In this document: positions 1 to 12,159 of the stretch, piece after piece | How the letters are laid out: each line of letters begins with the position of its first letter | Position numbering within the stretch: the stretch's first letter is position 1 | Source of the DNA: Panulirus ornatus | Lineage: Eukaryota > Arthropoda > Malacostraca > Decapoda > Palinuridae | Reading direction: 5' to 3' | DNA length: 64,000 bases | Assembly (NCBI RefSeq): GCF_036320965.1 | Contig: NC_092240.1 | Span: 11,210,001 to 11,274,000 of the forward strand | Position numbers and translations under genes: made by a program | The notes under the pieces: generated by a model | Told to the model about the DNA's origin: nothing | Seen by the model: the letters and a program-made list of their open reading frames with translations, nothing else | The model's database searches: none

Positions 1-24
1 CAAAATTGTGATCCTTTCCAATAT
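1..24 (-). mobile_element. Family C terminal fragment, cut by window edge
   Basis: The first bases are the reverse complement of the outer end of the family C copy at 44320 (TTGGAAGGGATCACAATTTTG). The fragment is followed by a short (GTAT)n/(AT)n run, as expected for a family C end next to AT-rich simple repeat. The rest of the copy lies outside the window. Confidence 0.6.
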
Positions 25-495
25 GTATGTATGTATGTATGTATGTATATATCCAGCCTTACTGACTCACATATTCAACGACTGCTTATAGAGCCCGAAA
101 TAAATCATAACTAAAATTTTTCCATACCACGGCAACATTATCATATAAAAGACCCTTAAATCAAAATAGAAATTTTCTTACAAGGTGAAGCATTTTGCTT
201 TGCTGAATTCAAAACGAGTCAAATGAAGCGAAGAGTGCCTCGACATCCAAAGGTATTCCACTGAATGTATGCGACATCTCTCGAGTGGGCCTTTAAGGAT
301 GTTTGGTCCACTGGAGACAGCATATTTCCCATGTCCTTGTTAAGTCGTCAGGCAACAACTCCATAAGGGAAATGACGATATCTCGCTATCTAGGGTTTAT
401 TGACTTAATATTTGTGAGCCACCAGCCTAGGCCCCAGTGTAAATGGATGACTCTCAACCACTCAATTGATGGATGATCATTAATCTCAGCCGATG
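25..495. other. Non-genic stretch
   Basis: A short (GTAT)n run near 25 to 50 is followed by mixed sequence. I see no convincing gene, RNA or recognisable repeat here. Confidence 0.5.
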
Positions 496-722
496 AAATG
501 ATCACAGAGACAGACTGATTAGGATGAGAAATGATCACAGAGTGATTAGGATGAGAAATGATCACAGAGTGATTAGGATGAGAAATGATCACAGACTGAT
601 TAGGATGAGAAATGATCACAGAGTGATTAGGATGAGAAATGATCACAGACTGATTAGGATGAGAAATGATCACAGAGACAGACTGATTAGGATGAGAAAT
701 GATCACAGAGACAGACTGATAA
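496..722. repeat. 27-bp minisatellite with 33-bp variant units
   Basis: About eight tandem units contain the core AAATGATCACAGAGTGATTA followed by GGATGAG. Three units carry a 6-bp insertion (GAGACAGACTG in place of GAGTG or GACTG). Both unit lengths are multiples of three, which explains the repetitive open frames on both strands. There is no start context or domain to suggest a gene. Confidence 0.95.
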
Positions 723-1186
723 TGATGCTCCTTCAAGGATTATTATAATAATCGTTGTTCATAAAGTCGACGATTTTGTGGCCATATAGAGAAAAAACGT
801 GAATATATATTTTTGGTGTTTCCCTGAGCCCTGTATGCATGGCGAGAGCTCCCTCCCTCTCTCTCTCCCTCTCCCACCCTCTCCCTCTCTCTTTCTCCCA
901 GTATGACGAGTGCAGTTTGCTTCAGGGGACGCGAGCGAGACGGGTGGAATAATTGGGGACATTTCTGCTGACTGTATGTAGTAGGTTTGCCGGCGGGCCG
1001 GACGTACATCCGAGCTGCCAGCAGTAGTGGGTGACGCCCCCTCCCGTCACCTTCAGAGAAGACACTGATGTACGAGGCAATTAATCCACATGCAATACAT
1101 GCTCCTGCGCCCGCGCCTCCCTCCCACCAACCCACGGCCTACATTTGCGGTGGTCCATGGTCGACCCAGGTACAGTGGGGAGGAGG

Positions 1187-1190
<4 letters not shown>

Positions 1191-1250
<60 letters not shown>
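1191..1250. repeat. (TC)n microsatellite
   Basis: An uninterrupted TC run of about 30 units. It sits at the end of a GC-richer, CpG-containing stretch (900 to 1190) in which I recognise no gene. Confidence 0.97.
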
Positions 1251-1253
<3 letters not shown>

Positions 1254-1469
1254 AGACTTATACGGAATTTTCAATGGCGTGATCCACATGGCGAATTACC
1301 GAGATTATTATTAACGACGGTGCATTCCAGTGAGGTTGAATTGAGACACGCCATTTTCTCCTCAGTGGGAGCTTTTTTTTTTCTCTTTTTTTTTTTGAGC
1401 TTTTCTTTATCGTCGATTTCTAGGTAATTTTTTTTTTTCAGCTGAGATATTATGGGCAACTGAATGCCC

Positions 1470-1513
1470 TAGTCAAGGCACTTCATTAACGCTATATATA
1501 TATATATATATAT
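1470..1513 (-). mobile_element. tRNA-SINE tail fragment plus (TA)n
   Basis: The sequence before 1493 reads, in reverse complement, GCGTTAATGAAGTGCCTTGAC. This resembles the GCGTTAATGGGATGACCTTG tail of the tRNA-derived SINE at 11560. The tail abuts a short (TA)n, as it does in the 11.6 kb copy. Confidence 0.5.
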
Positions 1514-1995
<482 letters not shown>

Positions 1996-2324
1996 TACAT
2001 ATGTCATTTAACATCTTCGTCTCACGTACCAAATTCGAAAAGCGAGATTTTCATTTTTGTGATTCCCCAGAGCTGGTAAGGATCCATGATTTGAGTTTCA
2101 GGGAAGAATGTTTGACATTCCTCCAAGTTCGCTCCTTAATTAAAAGTCCAAAAATCGAGAGAAAATTATGGAGAAAACCGGATTCCCAGCTCCTACACTG
2201 ACAGATCATTTCTTGGAAGAGAAATACGTCTATGATAATTGTGGCTCTGCATATTTTTGCTAGCGTAAGGGCCGCCCGCACAAGACAAAAACACGCCAAC
2301 ACGCCACTACACGCCTTAAACACC

Positions 2325-2475
2325 ACTATGGTTCCGTGGTTAACGTTGCTGATTCATGATTCACGCATGGGTCCTCCCCGGCTTCGAATCCTGAGCCAAT
2401 ACAACTGTTCACCTGCCCTCAGGGGCTTAGTCGTTAAGTGGGTATAAGGCTTAGACTAGGGTGTGTATACGAGTG
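2325..2475 (+). mobile_element. tRNA-derived SINE
   Basis: An A-box-like GGTTCCGTGGTTAACG is followed by a B-box-like GCTTCGAATCCTGAGCC and the tail GTGGGTATAAGGCTTAGAC. The layout matches the copies at 1855, 11560, 35490 and 50090. The sequence has diverged from those copies. Confidence 0.7.
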
Positions 2476-2564
2476 TGTACACACCTAAGGGGTAAAGACA
2501 CTGTACATATATACTGTTTCAAGAAACTGGGCAACAAGGGTATAAAACTTTCTCTCCACGTATA

Positions 2565-2872
2565 ACACACACACATACACACACTCATACACACTCATCG
2601 TGCAGCAACACACCTCAACGCACAGCGACAGTCGTGCACTTCCATACGTATTCACCAAAACAGCCAATCATCTACACCACCATAAGACCAGATATTACCA
2701 CAACAACAACGGCAAACCACACACACACACACACCGCCACATCAACCACGTCAACCTTCCACACATCACCACACCAAGGCCACATATTTCTAAGGCCCAT
2801 AGACTCAAGGAAATGTGCACTCAAGTCCACATCTACACCTACACCTACACACACACACACACACACACGCAA
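2565..2872. repeat. CA-rich cryptic simple repeat
   Basis: Short (CA)n and (ACACC)-like runs are interspersed with A/C-rich sequence on the + strand. No gene is supported. The open frames here are Thr/His-rich translations of the repeat. Confidence 0.8.
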
Positions 2873-2996
2873 CCCACGTCCATGTTCGAATCCCAGTGGA
2901 CTCTCTGGCCTCAGGTGTTACGTTGTAAACTTATTGGTCCTAACTCGGTGATCGGTGGGCAGCCATTGTTAGTGTGTTGACCAGGAGATGGTGCTG

Positions 2997-3004
2997 GGGG
3001 GGGG

Positions 3005-3090
<86 letters not shown>
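2997..3090. repeat. Poly-G followed by (GA)n
   Basis: A run of about 11 G is followed by about 40 GA units. Downstream sequence to 3230 stays purine-rich. Confidence 0.97.
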
Positions 3091-3091
<1 letters not shown>

Positions 3092-3317
3092 GAGAGAAAG
3101 CCAGAGAAGAGGAGGGGAAGGGGGAATAGAAAGGTAAATGACGGGACAAAATATATAAAGGATTCAAATAGAAGAAAAGAAAAATAGAAGTTCACATGAA
3201 AGAAGGAAGAAAGAAAAAGGAAAGTTGAGAACTAGTGCATGGGAGGGAAAAAAGGGGGGGTAGAGAGGGGCGAGGGGGAGGTAGGAGAGGGCCATTTGTG
3301 AATTGCTTTGTCACTAT

Positions 3318-3320
<3 letters not shown>

Positions 3321-3400
<80 letters not shown>
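3321..3400. repeat. (GA)n microsatellite
   Basis: About 40 uninterrupted GA units. The 100 bp on either side are purine-rich with oligo-A and oligo-G runs. Confidence 0.97.
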
Positions 3401-3403
<3 letters not shown>

Positions 3404-3712
3404 TCCTCTCCGGCTTTTCTGAACACGAAGGCAAGCAAAAAAAAAAGGGAAAAAAAAAGCAAAAGAAAAAAAAAATACCTTCGTCTTTTACGGCCGGATT
3501 CGCTGCTCAGGTCAAAGGTAAAAGACGGAATACGGCAGACTCCTGCTGAGCGACCTGTGAGTCTCCCTCTCAGAATTACGGGACAAAAAAAAAAGTATAC
3601 ATACACACACGCCAATATATTTTTTTTTTTTCCCCATTACCTTTTGCTGAGATAAGGAAAGTACGTGTAACGTCATCCCCAGAGTACGACTTCCCTTTCA
3701 GGATGACGCACG

Positions 3713-3857
3713 TTTTTTCTTCTTTTTTTTGTAATTTTTCCAAAAGAAGGAACAGAGAAGGGGGGCGGGGGCCAAGTGATGATATTCTCTCTAAGGCTCA
3801 GTCCTCTGTTCTTAACGCTACCTCGCTAACGTGGGAAATGACGAATACGTATAAAAA

Positions 3858-3860
<3 letters not shown>
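3713..3860 (+). mobile_element. Family A element, 5'-truncated
   Basis: This copy retains the part from the poly-T and AATTTTTCCAAAAGAAGGAAC onward, through CCTCGCTAACGTGGGAAATG to the A-rich tail. It lacks the CCCTGGGG head. Its 3' end runs into (AT)n. Confidence 0.8.

Positions 3861-3906
<46 letters not shown>
3861..3906. repeat. (AT)n microsatellite
   Basis: About 23 AT units immediately downstream of the truncated family A copy. Confidence 0.96.
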
Positions 3907-3908
<2 letters not shown>

Positions 3909-4112
3909 TGCAAAGTGGATCCTTTTACATAAGGATGTTGGCAGTCCAATTCTGCTTGCTCCCTCCCTGCACCGAATCTCCCTCAGTGCAGAGGATGATG
4001 AGCGTTAGGCATATATGTCAACCCAGGATCAGGTATTACAACAGTGAATGTAACGTGGCTCAAAAACTCGCGGACTTACGGCAAGATTTCTCGAGTATTC
4101 AGACTCCAGAGG

Positions 4113-4115
<3 letters not shown>

Positions 4116-4179
<64 letters not shown>
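4116..4179. repeat. (TG)n microsatellite
   Basis: About 31 TG units. The flanks (3907 to 4115 and 4180 to 4489) show nothing I recognise. Confidence 0.97.
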
Positions 4180-4182
<3 letters not shown>

Positions 4183-4485
4183 AACGAGGCAGAATTTGAG
4201 CTAGAGTAGATTTGAAGATTCAGGACTCCTTCAGCGAGGGCAGACGTCTGGGAAAGTATGTAGTGAGGACACACACGACGAAAAGGAAACCCTTAAGGAC
4301 ATCATGAGGGCATAAATTCAAGAGGTAATCGCTTCAGAGTTCGTAACGAATATTCTCCTCCCGTCCTTCTTCGTCGGGCAAAGAGTCCCGTCTGTTATGC
4401 AGAGGAAAGTCTTGCTAACCCAACCATGAGGGTTACTAAAGCTCAGCTTCTTGTAGTGAAGACAGGTAAAAATACATATACTCCC

Positions 4486-4489
<4 letters not shown>

Positions 4490-4526
<37 letters not shown>

Positions 4527-4533
4527 ACTATAC

Positions 4534-4593
<60 letters not shown>
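4490..4593. repeat. (CT)n then (AT)n compound microsatellite
   Basis: About 18 CT units, a short ACTATACATATACAT spacer, then about 27 AT units. The tract abuts the retrotransposon remnant that follows. Confidence 0.95.
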
Positions 4594-4598
<5 letters not shown>

Positions 4599-5475
4599 TT
4601 GGGAAGGGAGAAAGAATTTTACCTCTATATTCCCTGCGTGTCGTAGGAAGCGACTAAACGAGGGAGAAGGGGGTAAGGGGGTAGGCTGGAAACCCTCCCC
4701 TTCTTATATTTCAATTTCTAAAAGATGGAACAGGAGGAGCCAAGCGGAACGTGCTCATCTTCCTCGAAGGCTCACGCTGGTGTGTCTAAACGTATGTGGA
4801 TGCAACCACGATGACAAGAGAGGAGAGATACGTAGTATGTTTAAGGAAAGAAACAAAGCTCAAGTGTAAAGGGGAAGAATGGTTTGGAAGTAACTTTGGA
4901 GTAAAGTCAAGGGTTGGTGAGAGGAGAAGAACGAAGGAAGGAGTAGCACAATTCCTGAAGTAAGAGTTGTAGAAGTATGTGAAAGAGTGTAAGGAAATGA
5001 ATTTCTGATTAATTTTGGTTAAAATGAAAGCGGATGGTGAGAGATGGGTGATTAATACCGCTCATACACCTGGCCATGAGAAAAAATATCATGAGAAGCA
5101 AGCGTTTTGGGAGCAGCTGAATGAGCGAGATAGTAGTTTTGATGTACGAGAACGAGTATTAGGTTGAATGCATAAGTGAGTGATGTGGCAGTTGAGGATA
5201 TAATTGGGGAGTATGAGGTATTTATTATCATGAATGGAAATGGGTAACAGCTTGTGGTGCTACATGTTGAAAAATGACTGGTGAATGAGAATGCCTGATC
5301 TGAAAATAGGGACATACACAAGTATACGTGGGCAGGAAAGATGGTCAGCAGGCATTAAAGGATTACATATTAATTGATAGCAAGAGAAAAATCGCAGAGA
5401 TGTTCGAAACAATGATCCAGTTTGGCAGTGAGCTATGATCAGGCATATGCTAAATATTGAGACCCATCCTATATA
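4594..5475 (+). pseudogene. Decayed non-LTR retrotransposon 5' end and endonuclease region
   Basis: The first 180 bp are a divergent version of the family A head: ATATTCCCTGCGTGTCGTAG, then AAAAGATGGAACAG, then CTCGAAGGCTCA. From about 4783 coding-like sequence follows with several stops and frameshifts. It reads VCLNVCGCNHDDKRGEI, then KADGERWVINTAHTPG, then FWEQLNERDSSFDVRERVL at 5105 to 5161, then VSDVAVEDIIGEYEV and WAGKDGQQALKDYILID in shifted frames. The order (an LNV-type start, then a region where GDxNA is expected, then a late YTWAG-like segment) fits an apurinic-type (APE) endonuclease domain of a LINE. Where GDxNA should be (about 5162 to 5172) the Asp codon is missing and a stop falls at 5165 to 5167, so the domain is dead. 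No reverse transcriptase follows before the (AT)n at 5523. Family assignment is from recall of such domains. Confidence 0.7.
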
Positions 5476-5522
5476 CCTTTGTGATGTGAGAAATTGCAAT
5501 TAACGAAGACGAAAGATGAAAT

Positions 5523-5523
5523 C

Positions 5524-5612
<89 letters not shown>
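5523..5612. repeat. (AT)n microsatellite with a GT interruption
   Basis: About 45 AT units with one TGTA interruption near 5545. It forms the 5' flank of the next family A copy. Confidence 0.96.
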
Positions 5613-5619
<7 letters not shown>

Positions 5620-5851
5620 GGGGATAGGGGAGAAAGAATACTTCCCACGTATTCCCTGCGTCTCGTAGAAGGCGACTAAAAGGGGAGGGAGCGGGGGGCT
5701 GGAAATCCTCCCCTCTTGTTTTTTTTTTTTTTCTAATTTTCCAAAAGAAGGAACAGAGAAGGGGGCCAGGTGAGGATATTCCCTCAGAGGCCCAGTCCTG
5801 TGTTCTTAACGCTACCTTGCTCATGCGGGAAATGGCCGAATAGTTTGAAAG

Positions 5852-5855
<4 letters not shown>
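5613..5855 (+). mobile_element. Family A element, full length
   Basis: This copy runs from TATCCCTGGGGATAGGGG to an A-rich GAAAGAAAA tail. The 3' box is slightly changed (CCTTGCTCATGCGGGAAATG). It is flanked on both sides by long (AT)n. Confidence 0.88.

Positions 5856-5927
<72 letters not shown>
5856..5927. repeat. (AT)n microsatellite
   Basis: About 36 AT units forming the 3' flank of the family A copy. Confidence 0.96.
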
Positions 5928-5929
<2 letters not shown>

Positions 5930-6483
5930 CAAACGCTGTAAAGAAAAGCATCGACAACCTGCCAGGCATTGAGGTCAGAGCCAGCAGAAGCTTGGCCAGA
6001 CGCGGTTGGGCCCGATTAGATTACCTTGCTCCCGGGGAATATGAATATGATAAACTGGGGTCTTGCGAGGAAGTGAAAAGGTTCTTCGTATGATGCCTGC
6101 AAGATAAAACGCCCCGTTTCAAGATGCAGCGAGAGTATTTTTCTTACTGTTGCTGAGGAACGTATTTTCTTCTTCTTAAAGATGGCGAAGAAAGAGGAGG
6201 ATGAAGAGAGAAAGAAGTATCTTATTGTCAATTGTTTTGAGTGGGAGGTTGTAAGGAGGGGTATTACAGAGCCATGCTCTACCATAAGAACCCTCTTGAA
6301 TATAAACGAAGGGAAGATGGTGGACATCTCCAGTCAATATTCTACGGCAAGGAGCAGTGTGTTAAATATTCATAAGCTGTACTTGGACAGCTGATGGGTG
6401 GTAGGGATGAAGGACGTCCGCGGAATTGTATTGATTTTTTTTTTTTATGGAGATAAAACCTGATTACCTTTCCCTTTATATTG

Positions 6484-6484
<1 letters not shown>
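5928..6484. other. Non-genic stretch
   Basis: The sequence is mixed and without long simple repeats. Short open frames exist on both strands, but none shows a domain or signal I recognise. Confidence 0.5.

Positions 6485-6541
<57 letters not shown>
6485..6541. repeat. (CA)n microsatellite
   Basis: About 28 CA units. Confidence 0.97.
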
Positions 6542-6543
<2 letters not shown>

Positions 6544-7023
6544 TGTTCATAGCATACCCAAAGAGGAATACTTGAACATGTCTCTCAATTTTCGTCATTA
6601 CACCTAAAGATGCACAAAGAACTAATAGAGAGGGTGTAGAGGAGGACAACAAAGATGGAACCATAATTGAACCGAGTTAATGAGAAAGGCTAGTAGCTTG
6701 AAATGTGCCCGCCATGAAGGAGAAATGAGTGAAGTGTGACCTGATCAACACTTTCAAGTATTTCAAACCAGAGTCTTGATGTAGAGTTCTTTGAAAGATA
6801 TAGGAAGAGTACAACCACACGACATAACATGACTTTAAGTACCATGCTATAATTCTTTTAAAAGAAATGGTATAAGAGTGGTGGGTAAATGGAGTAACTG
6901 AGCGAGGATGTGGTAAACGTGGAAAGCATTACGGAGTTTTAAAGAGGTTGAGCGATATTGGGACTGTTCAAGAGGTATAACTCCCTCCCAGTACAGTACA
7001 AATAGGGAATTAAAAGTAGATAA
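6542..7023. other. Non-genic stretch
   Basis: I see no gene or recognisable repeat between the two (CA)n tracts. Confidence 0.5.
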
Positions 7024-7066
<43 letters not shown>

Positions 7067-7068
7067 CA
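7024..7068. repeat. (CA)n microsatellite
   Basis: About 20 CA units with one CG interruption near the end. Confidence 0.96.
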
Positions 7069-7597
7069 AACAAACACATAGAGCACTTATTCACATACGA
7101 AAAAAAGAAGATCTGTTCATTTATCATCGAGGTTCATAAAATTTGGGTCCAATATCAAGAATTTGATGACTCGCTAATTGATGCTAAGAAGTCATCTTCT
7201 TGTATTAGCTGAAGACTTCTCGTCATCAACTTGATTACTGTGTCAAGTTAATGTAATGTACACAGTAACTATATACCAATAATACCTTCCTAAGTGTGGC
7301 CTAGGCAGCGCAACGACACAAATCAATACAGTGACAGACAGACACCGAAACCACATCGAACTAGGTTCCTATACCTTTAGCCGCTATGCATGGCCATGTG
7401 TTTGCCACTGAAGTGACATTGTTTCAGAGGGGGTAAAGCATTAGTGATACGAGGCACTGAATCCGCCCGATCTGGGATTGCCACATGTGGTATTCTAGGC
7501 ACGTCGATGTCTTCCCCAAAACCGGTCCTGATCCCAGATTTCCATCCCCAAGGAATAGCCATCAGTTGAGAAGAATGGAACCATTCCGCAACTCATA
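7069..7597. other. Non-genic stretch
   Basis: I see no gene or repeat that I can name. Confidence 0.5.
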
Positions 7598-8329
<732 letters not shown>

Positions 8330-10085
8330 TTTTTTTTTTATATAATGGTCAGATACTTGACGAATACAAAACGTATAATGACAATCATCTTATGATGGTT
8401 TCCTAAGGCAACAGATAAATAGAAATCAAGGACGATGTAATGAGACAATCTCTTCATAAATTAAAAAAAATTCTTTACTGATTAAAGGCCTTAACATCTT
8501 TCTACATAAATTCTAAATATGAATTCTAAATATAAATTCTATATATGAAATCAACAAGTAAAGTTCTTTGAATGATGAAGTTTTGAAGGAAATCTATTAG
8601 CCTAAAAAATACCAAAAAATTGCAGGTAACAGTTCAGGGAATTTTTTAGCCTTAAGAATTTTTCTTTTGAAATTAAAATATGACATAATGAAACACTTCT
8701 ATGCTTCATATACTCAAGAAAAATATCTCAATGGTTTGCCAAGGCAACAGATACCCAAAATTACGACCCGAATATTTAAAAAAAAATCTATTGACAAAGT
8801 AATAACTAAATACTGATGTAAGGGCCTTAATATCATACAACATACATCTCAACCCAACGTTTGAATTCAACAAGTAAAAGAGTTCTTAAACTGAGGTATT
8901 GAAAGAACTCTATTATCCTCTAAAAAATACCAAAAATTGCAGGTAATAGTTAAGGAAATTTTTTTGCCTAAAAATCTCTTTTGTGGAAGAGAAATATTAC
9001 ATAATGAAGGTCTTCTATGCTTCAAATACTCACGAAATATATCTCATAATGGTTTCCTAAACCATCAGATACCGAGAAATTACGACCGAAATAATTAGAA
9101 AATAGTTTTGAAGAAAATGTTTTATCTTCACAAAAATTCCAAAAATTGCAGGTAATGAATGGTTAAGGGAATTTATTAGCTGAAAAATCTTTTGGTTTTG
9201 AAATTGAATATGACATAATGAAACGGTTCTATGCCTCGAATACTCATCACGAAAAATATCTCATAATAGTTTCCTAAGCCAACAAATATATACCTAGTAC
9301 TTACGAACGAAAATGTCAGAAAATCTCTTCGTAAACAACAAGGAATTACCGATTGAAAATCCTTAATATTTTCCTACATAGATTTCAACCCCAGATTCGA
9401 ATTCAACAAGTAAAATGGTATTTGTTTTGTAGGAAGTCTATTATCCTCACAGAAATACCAAAAATTTCAGGTAATAATAGTTCAGGGTATTTTTTAGTCT
9501 AAAAATACTTTTATTTTAGAGTCGAAATATGACATAATGAAAGGTTTCTATGCTTGAAATACTCACCAAAAATATCTCAAAATCGTTTCCTAAGAAAATA
9601 GATACCAAAAGAATATGAACGAAATAATCAGAATGTTTTCTAATGGACTAACAAGTAACTACTAATTCAAAAGCCTAAATATCCTCCTAAGTCAATTTCA
9701 AACACAGATTCTAATTCATCATGTAGAATAGTTCTTATCCTGAGGTTTTAAATGAAATCTATTATCCTCACAAAAATGCCAAAAATTACCGGGAATTATT
9801 TAGCCTCAAAACATTTTTGCTTTGAAATTGAAATATAGCAAAATGAAACGCTTCTTTGCTTGAAATAATTGCATAAGTATCTCAAAATCATTTCCCAAGC
9901 CAAGACATACCCAAAAAAACACGAACAAAATTATCAAAATATCTTTTTGTGGACTAAGAACTACTTACTTATCTAAAGGCCTAAACAGCCTCCTAAATAA
10001 ATTTCAAACCCAGATTCGAAATCAACATGTAAAATAGTTCTTATACTGAGGTTATGAAAGAAATCTATTATCCTCACAAAAATAG
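8330..10085. repeat. Degenerate satellite of about 318 bp, about six copies
   Basis: The same ordered landmarks recur. They are TTATCCTCACAAAAAT(A)CC, then AAAAATTGCAGGTAA, then a poly-T plus TAGCCTAAAAAT, then TGACATAATGAAAC, then CTATGCTTGAAATACTCA, then ATCTCATAATGGTTTCCTAA, then AATTCAACAAGTAAAA. The GCAGGTAA landmark or its equivalent sits near 8621, 8938, 9147, 9466 and 9786, with a last partial near 10090. The spacings are therefore about 317, 209, 319, 320 and 304. The 209-bp interval is a copy with an internal deletion. Copies are clearly diverged and carry stops in all frames, so the array is old and non-coding. Confidence 0.85.
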
Positions 10086-10099
10086 CAAATGGGACGGGA

Positions 10100-10290
10100 A
10101 TGGATGAAGGCAGGAAGTATGAATATGGAAGTATGTCTATGTATATGTATGCATACATCGAAATGTATATGTATGTATATGTGCGTGTGTGGGCGTTGTG
10201 TATATACGTGAGTCTATGGGTGGGTTGGGCCATTCGTCGTCTGTTTCCTTGCGCTACCTTGCTAACGCGGGAGACGTCGATCAAGTACTC
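10100..10290 (+). mobile_element. Family B: 3' UTR end of a non-LTR retrotransposon
   Basis: The stretch GTGGGCGTTGTGTATATACG, then GGGTGGGTTGGGCCATTCGT, then GTCTGTTTCCTTGCGCTACC, then TTGCTAACGCGGGA matches, in the opposite orientation, 62332 to 62440. Only the distal 3' UTR is present. It ends directly in (AAT)n, consistent with a simple-repeat 3' tail or insertion site. Confidence 0.7.
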
Positions 10291-10292
10291 TG

Positions 10293-10325
<33 letters not shown>
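10291..10325. repeat. (AAT)n microsatellite
   Basis: About eleven AAT units between the family B end and the next family A copy. Confidence 0.95.
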
Positions 10326-10560
10326 TATCCCTGGGGATAGGGGATTAAGAATACTTCCCACGTATTCCCTGCGTGTCGTAGAAGGCGACTAAAAGGGGAG
10401 GGAGCGGGGGGCTGGAAATCCTCCCCTCTCGTTTTTTTTTAATTTTCCAAAAGAAGGAACAGAGGGGGCCAGGTGAGGATATTCCAAAAAAGGCCCAGTC
10501 CTCTGTTCTTAACGCTACCTCGCTAACGCGGGAAATGGAGAATAGTTTAAAAGAAAGAAA
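10326..10560 (+). mobile_element. Family A element, full length, flanked by (AAT)n
   Basis: A full-length copy from TATCCCTGGGGATAGGGG to the tail AAAAGAAAGAAA. It is the only full copy flanked on both sides by (AAT)n instead of (AT)n, which is informative about target choice. Confidence 0.88.
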
Positions 10561-10584
10561 AATAATAATAATAATAATTAACAT

Positions 10585-10813
10585 TTATCTATGGAGCTAG
10601 GGGGGAAAGAATACTTTCCACGTATTCCCTGCGTGTCGTAGAAGGCGTCTAAATGGGGGAGGGATCGGGTGGCTGGAAATCCTCCCCTTCCATTTTAAAT
10701 TTTCCTAAAGAAGGAGCAGAGAAGGGGTCCAAGTGAGGGTATAACCTCTGCGGCTCATTCCTCTGTTCTTAACGCTACCTCGCTGACGCGGGAAATGGTG
10801 AATATATATGAAT
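10585..10813 (+). mobile_element. Family A element, diverged full copy
   Basis: The head is altered (TATCTATGGAGCTAGGGGGG) but CACGTATTCCCTGCGTGTCG, the poly-T region, AAAGAAGGAGCAGAGAAGGG and CCTCGCTGACGCGGGAAATG are all present. It ends in GAATATATATGAATGAT. Confidence 0.85.
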
Positions 10814-10824
10814 GATATATACAT

Positions 10825-10915
10825 TATCCTTGGGGGTAGGAGAGAAAGAATACTAACCACCTATTCCCTGCATGTTGCAAAAAGGCGACTAAAAGTGGGG
10901 GGATCGGGTGGCTAT
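10825..10915 (+). mobile_element. Family A element, 3'-truncated
   Basis: Only the head is present: TATCCTTGGGGGTAGGAG through AAGGCGACTAAAAG to GATCGGGTGGCT. The poly-T, the 3' box and the tail are missing. It is the third copy in tandem within 600 bp. Confidence 0.8.
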
Positions 10916-11559
10916 ATGTAACCTGGCCCAGTTCAATTAAAGTAAAGGAAAATCAATTCGTTTCCATGCCTGCAGTGTATTGCCCGGCAAGAATAGGAAT
11001 ATGATTATTTATGTAGTTAGCGTCACATATTCCAGAGCTAAATGCCCCTCAATGGCCAATGTTGTATAGGATTTGAGTTATATTAATTCCCACTGAAATA
11101 TGCACGTAAGACAAAAAATCCATAAACTCTAAATAATCTGAATATTAACTATGATGAATAACCAAATACATGCTCATAAACATGTCCCTATTCTAGTAAA
11201 TGACTCATTAGTATAATATATGAAAGTTTTTGATATTTTGAATGTTAAGTCATCCCCTCATCAACAGTAACTTAAAATGATATCATATTCGAACGAATGA
11301 GCGCCTACATGCACAAAGACAAACGTACATTGTATACGTACATCCATTCTGACTATGGCCGGGCTTTTGTATACGTAAATGGGATTTTACAGTTGCTCGT
11401 CATCGTAAATCATCATTTACATTACAAGTCCTTATTTACGATATAGCCTTTTGTATATCTGTTTGCTTCACTGTTGCAGAGAAGAAAGCAGGAAGCCTGC
11501 ATTGGAATGATACTGTAGCAGGGATGAGAAAAGTGAGGCAAAAAGGTAAACAAAAGAAG
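10916..11559. other. Non-genic stretch
   Basis: AT-rich unique-looking sequence in which I see no gene or known repeat. Confidence 0.5.
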
Positions 11560-11780
11560 AATTATGTAAGATAAACCCAGGGTCGGGACCATAGGTTCGA
11601 ATTCTGGTTGCGGCACTCGGTCCACAGTCAACCCAGCTGTTCTTTCAACCCCAGGGGTTGGTCGATAAAATGGGTACGTGGCTCAGGCTAGGGTATATAT
11701 ATATCTATATGTAGCGTTAATGGGATGACCTTGACTAAGTCCTCAGCTGCTCGTGCCATCTCAGCAAACATAAAACAAAT
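11560..11780 (+). mobile_element. tRNA-derived SINE, 3' two thirds
   Basis: The B box GGTTCGAATTC is followed by TCCACAGTCAACCCAGCTGT, GGTTGGTCGATAAAATGGGT and CAGGCTAGGG. Then come a short internal (TA)n and the distal tail GCGTTAATGGGATGACCTTG and CAGCTGCTCGTGCCATCTCA. The A-box head is missing or unrecognisable. This copy shows that the (TA)n lies inside the element, between the tRNA-related part and the tail. Confidence 0.75.
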
Positions 11781-12159
11781 GGAAGAGAGAAAGATGTAAA
11801 GCAGAAATGAAACCAAGCAACAGAGGGAATACGAAAGACTGAGTACGAGACATAAGACCAGAGAGTGAGGTAATAAATGATGGTACCTTGACATATGAGT
11901 GGAGGAAGGTGCAATGAAGATGCTAATCAGTAATACAAAAGTTATTAGAAATAACTCCTGCACCTGTAATGGGAGAAAGTCAAGAGGAATAAATGAATAG
12001 CATGAATAGAAAATAGGATAGAAGACAAGGAAACAAAAATACAAGAAAGGAACAGCACAGAGGTAAAGGAGATAAATATATATAATGATTTGAAGAGAAA
12101 TAATCCAACTTTAGGAGAGCTAACAACATAACATAACGTGAAGGACTTCAGTGAAGAAG

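Noticed and set aside
496..722. Matching open frames on both strands (MRNDHRVIR and IISHPNQSV types)
   Set aside because: They come from a 27/33-bp minisatellite with periods that are multiples of three.
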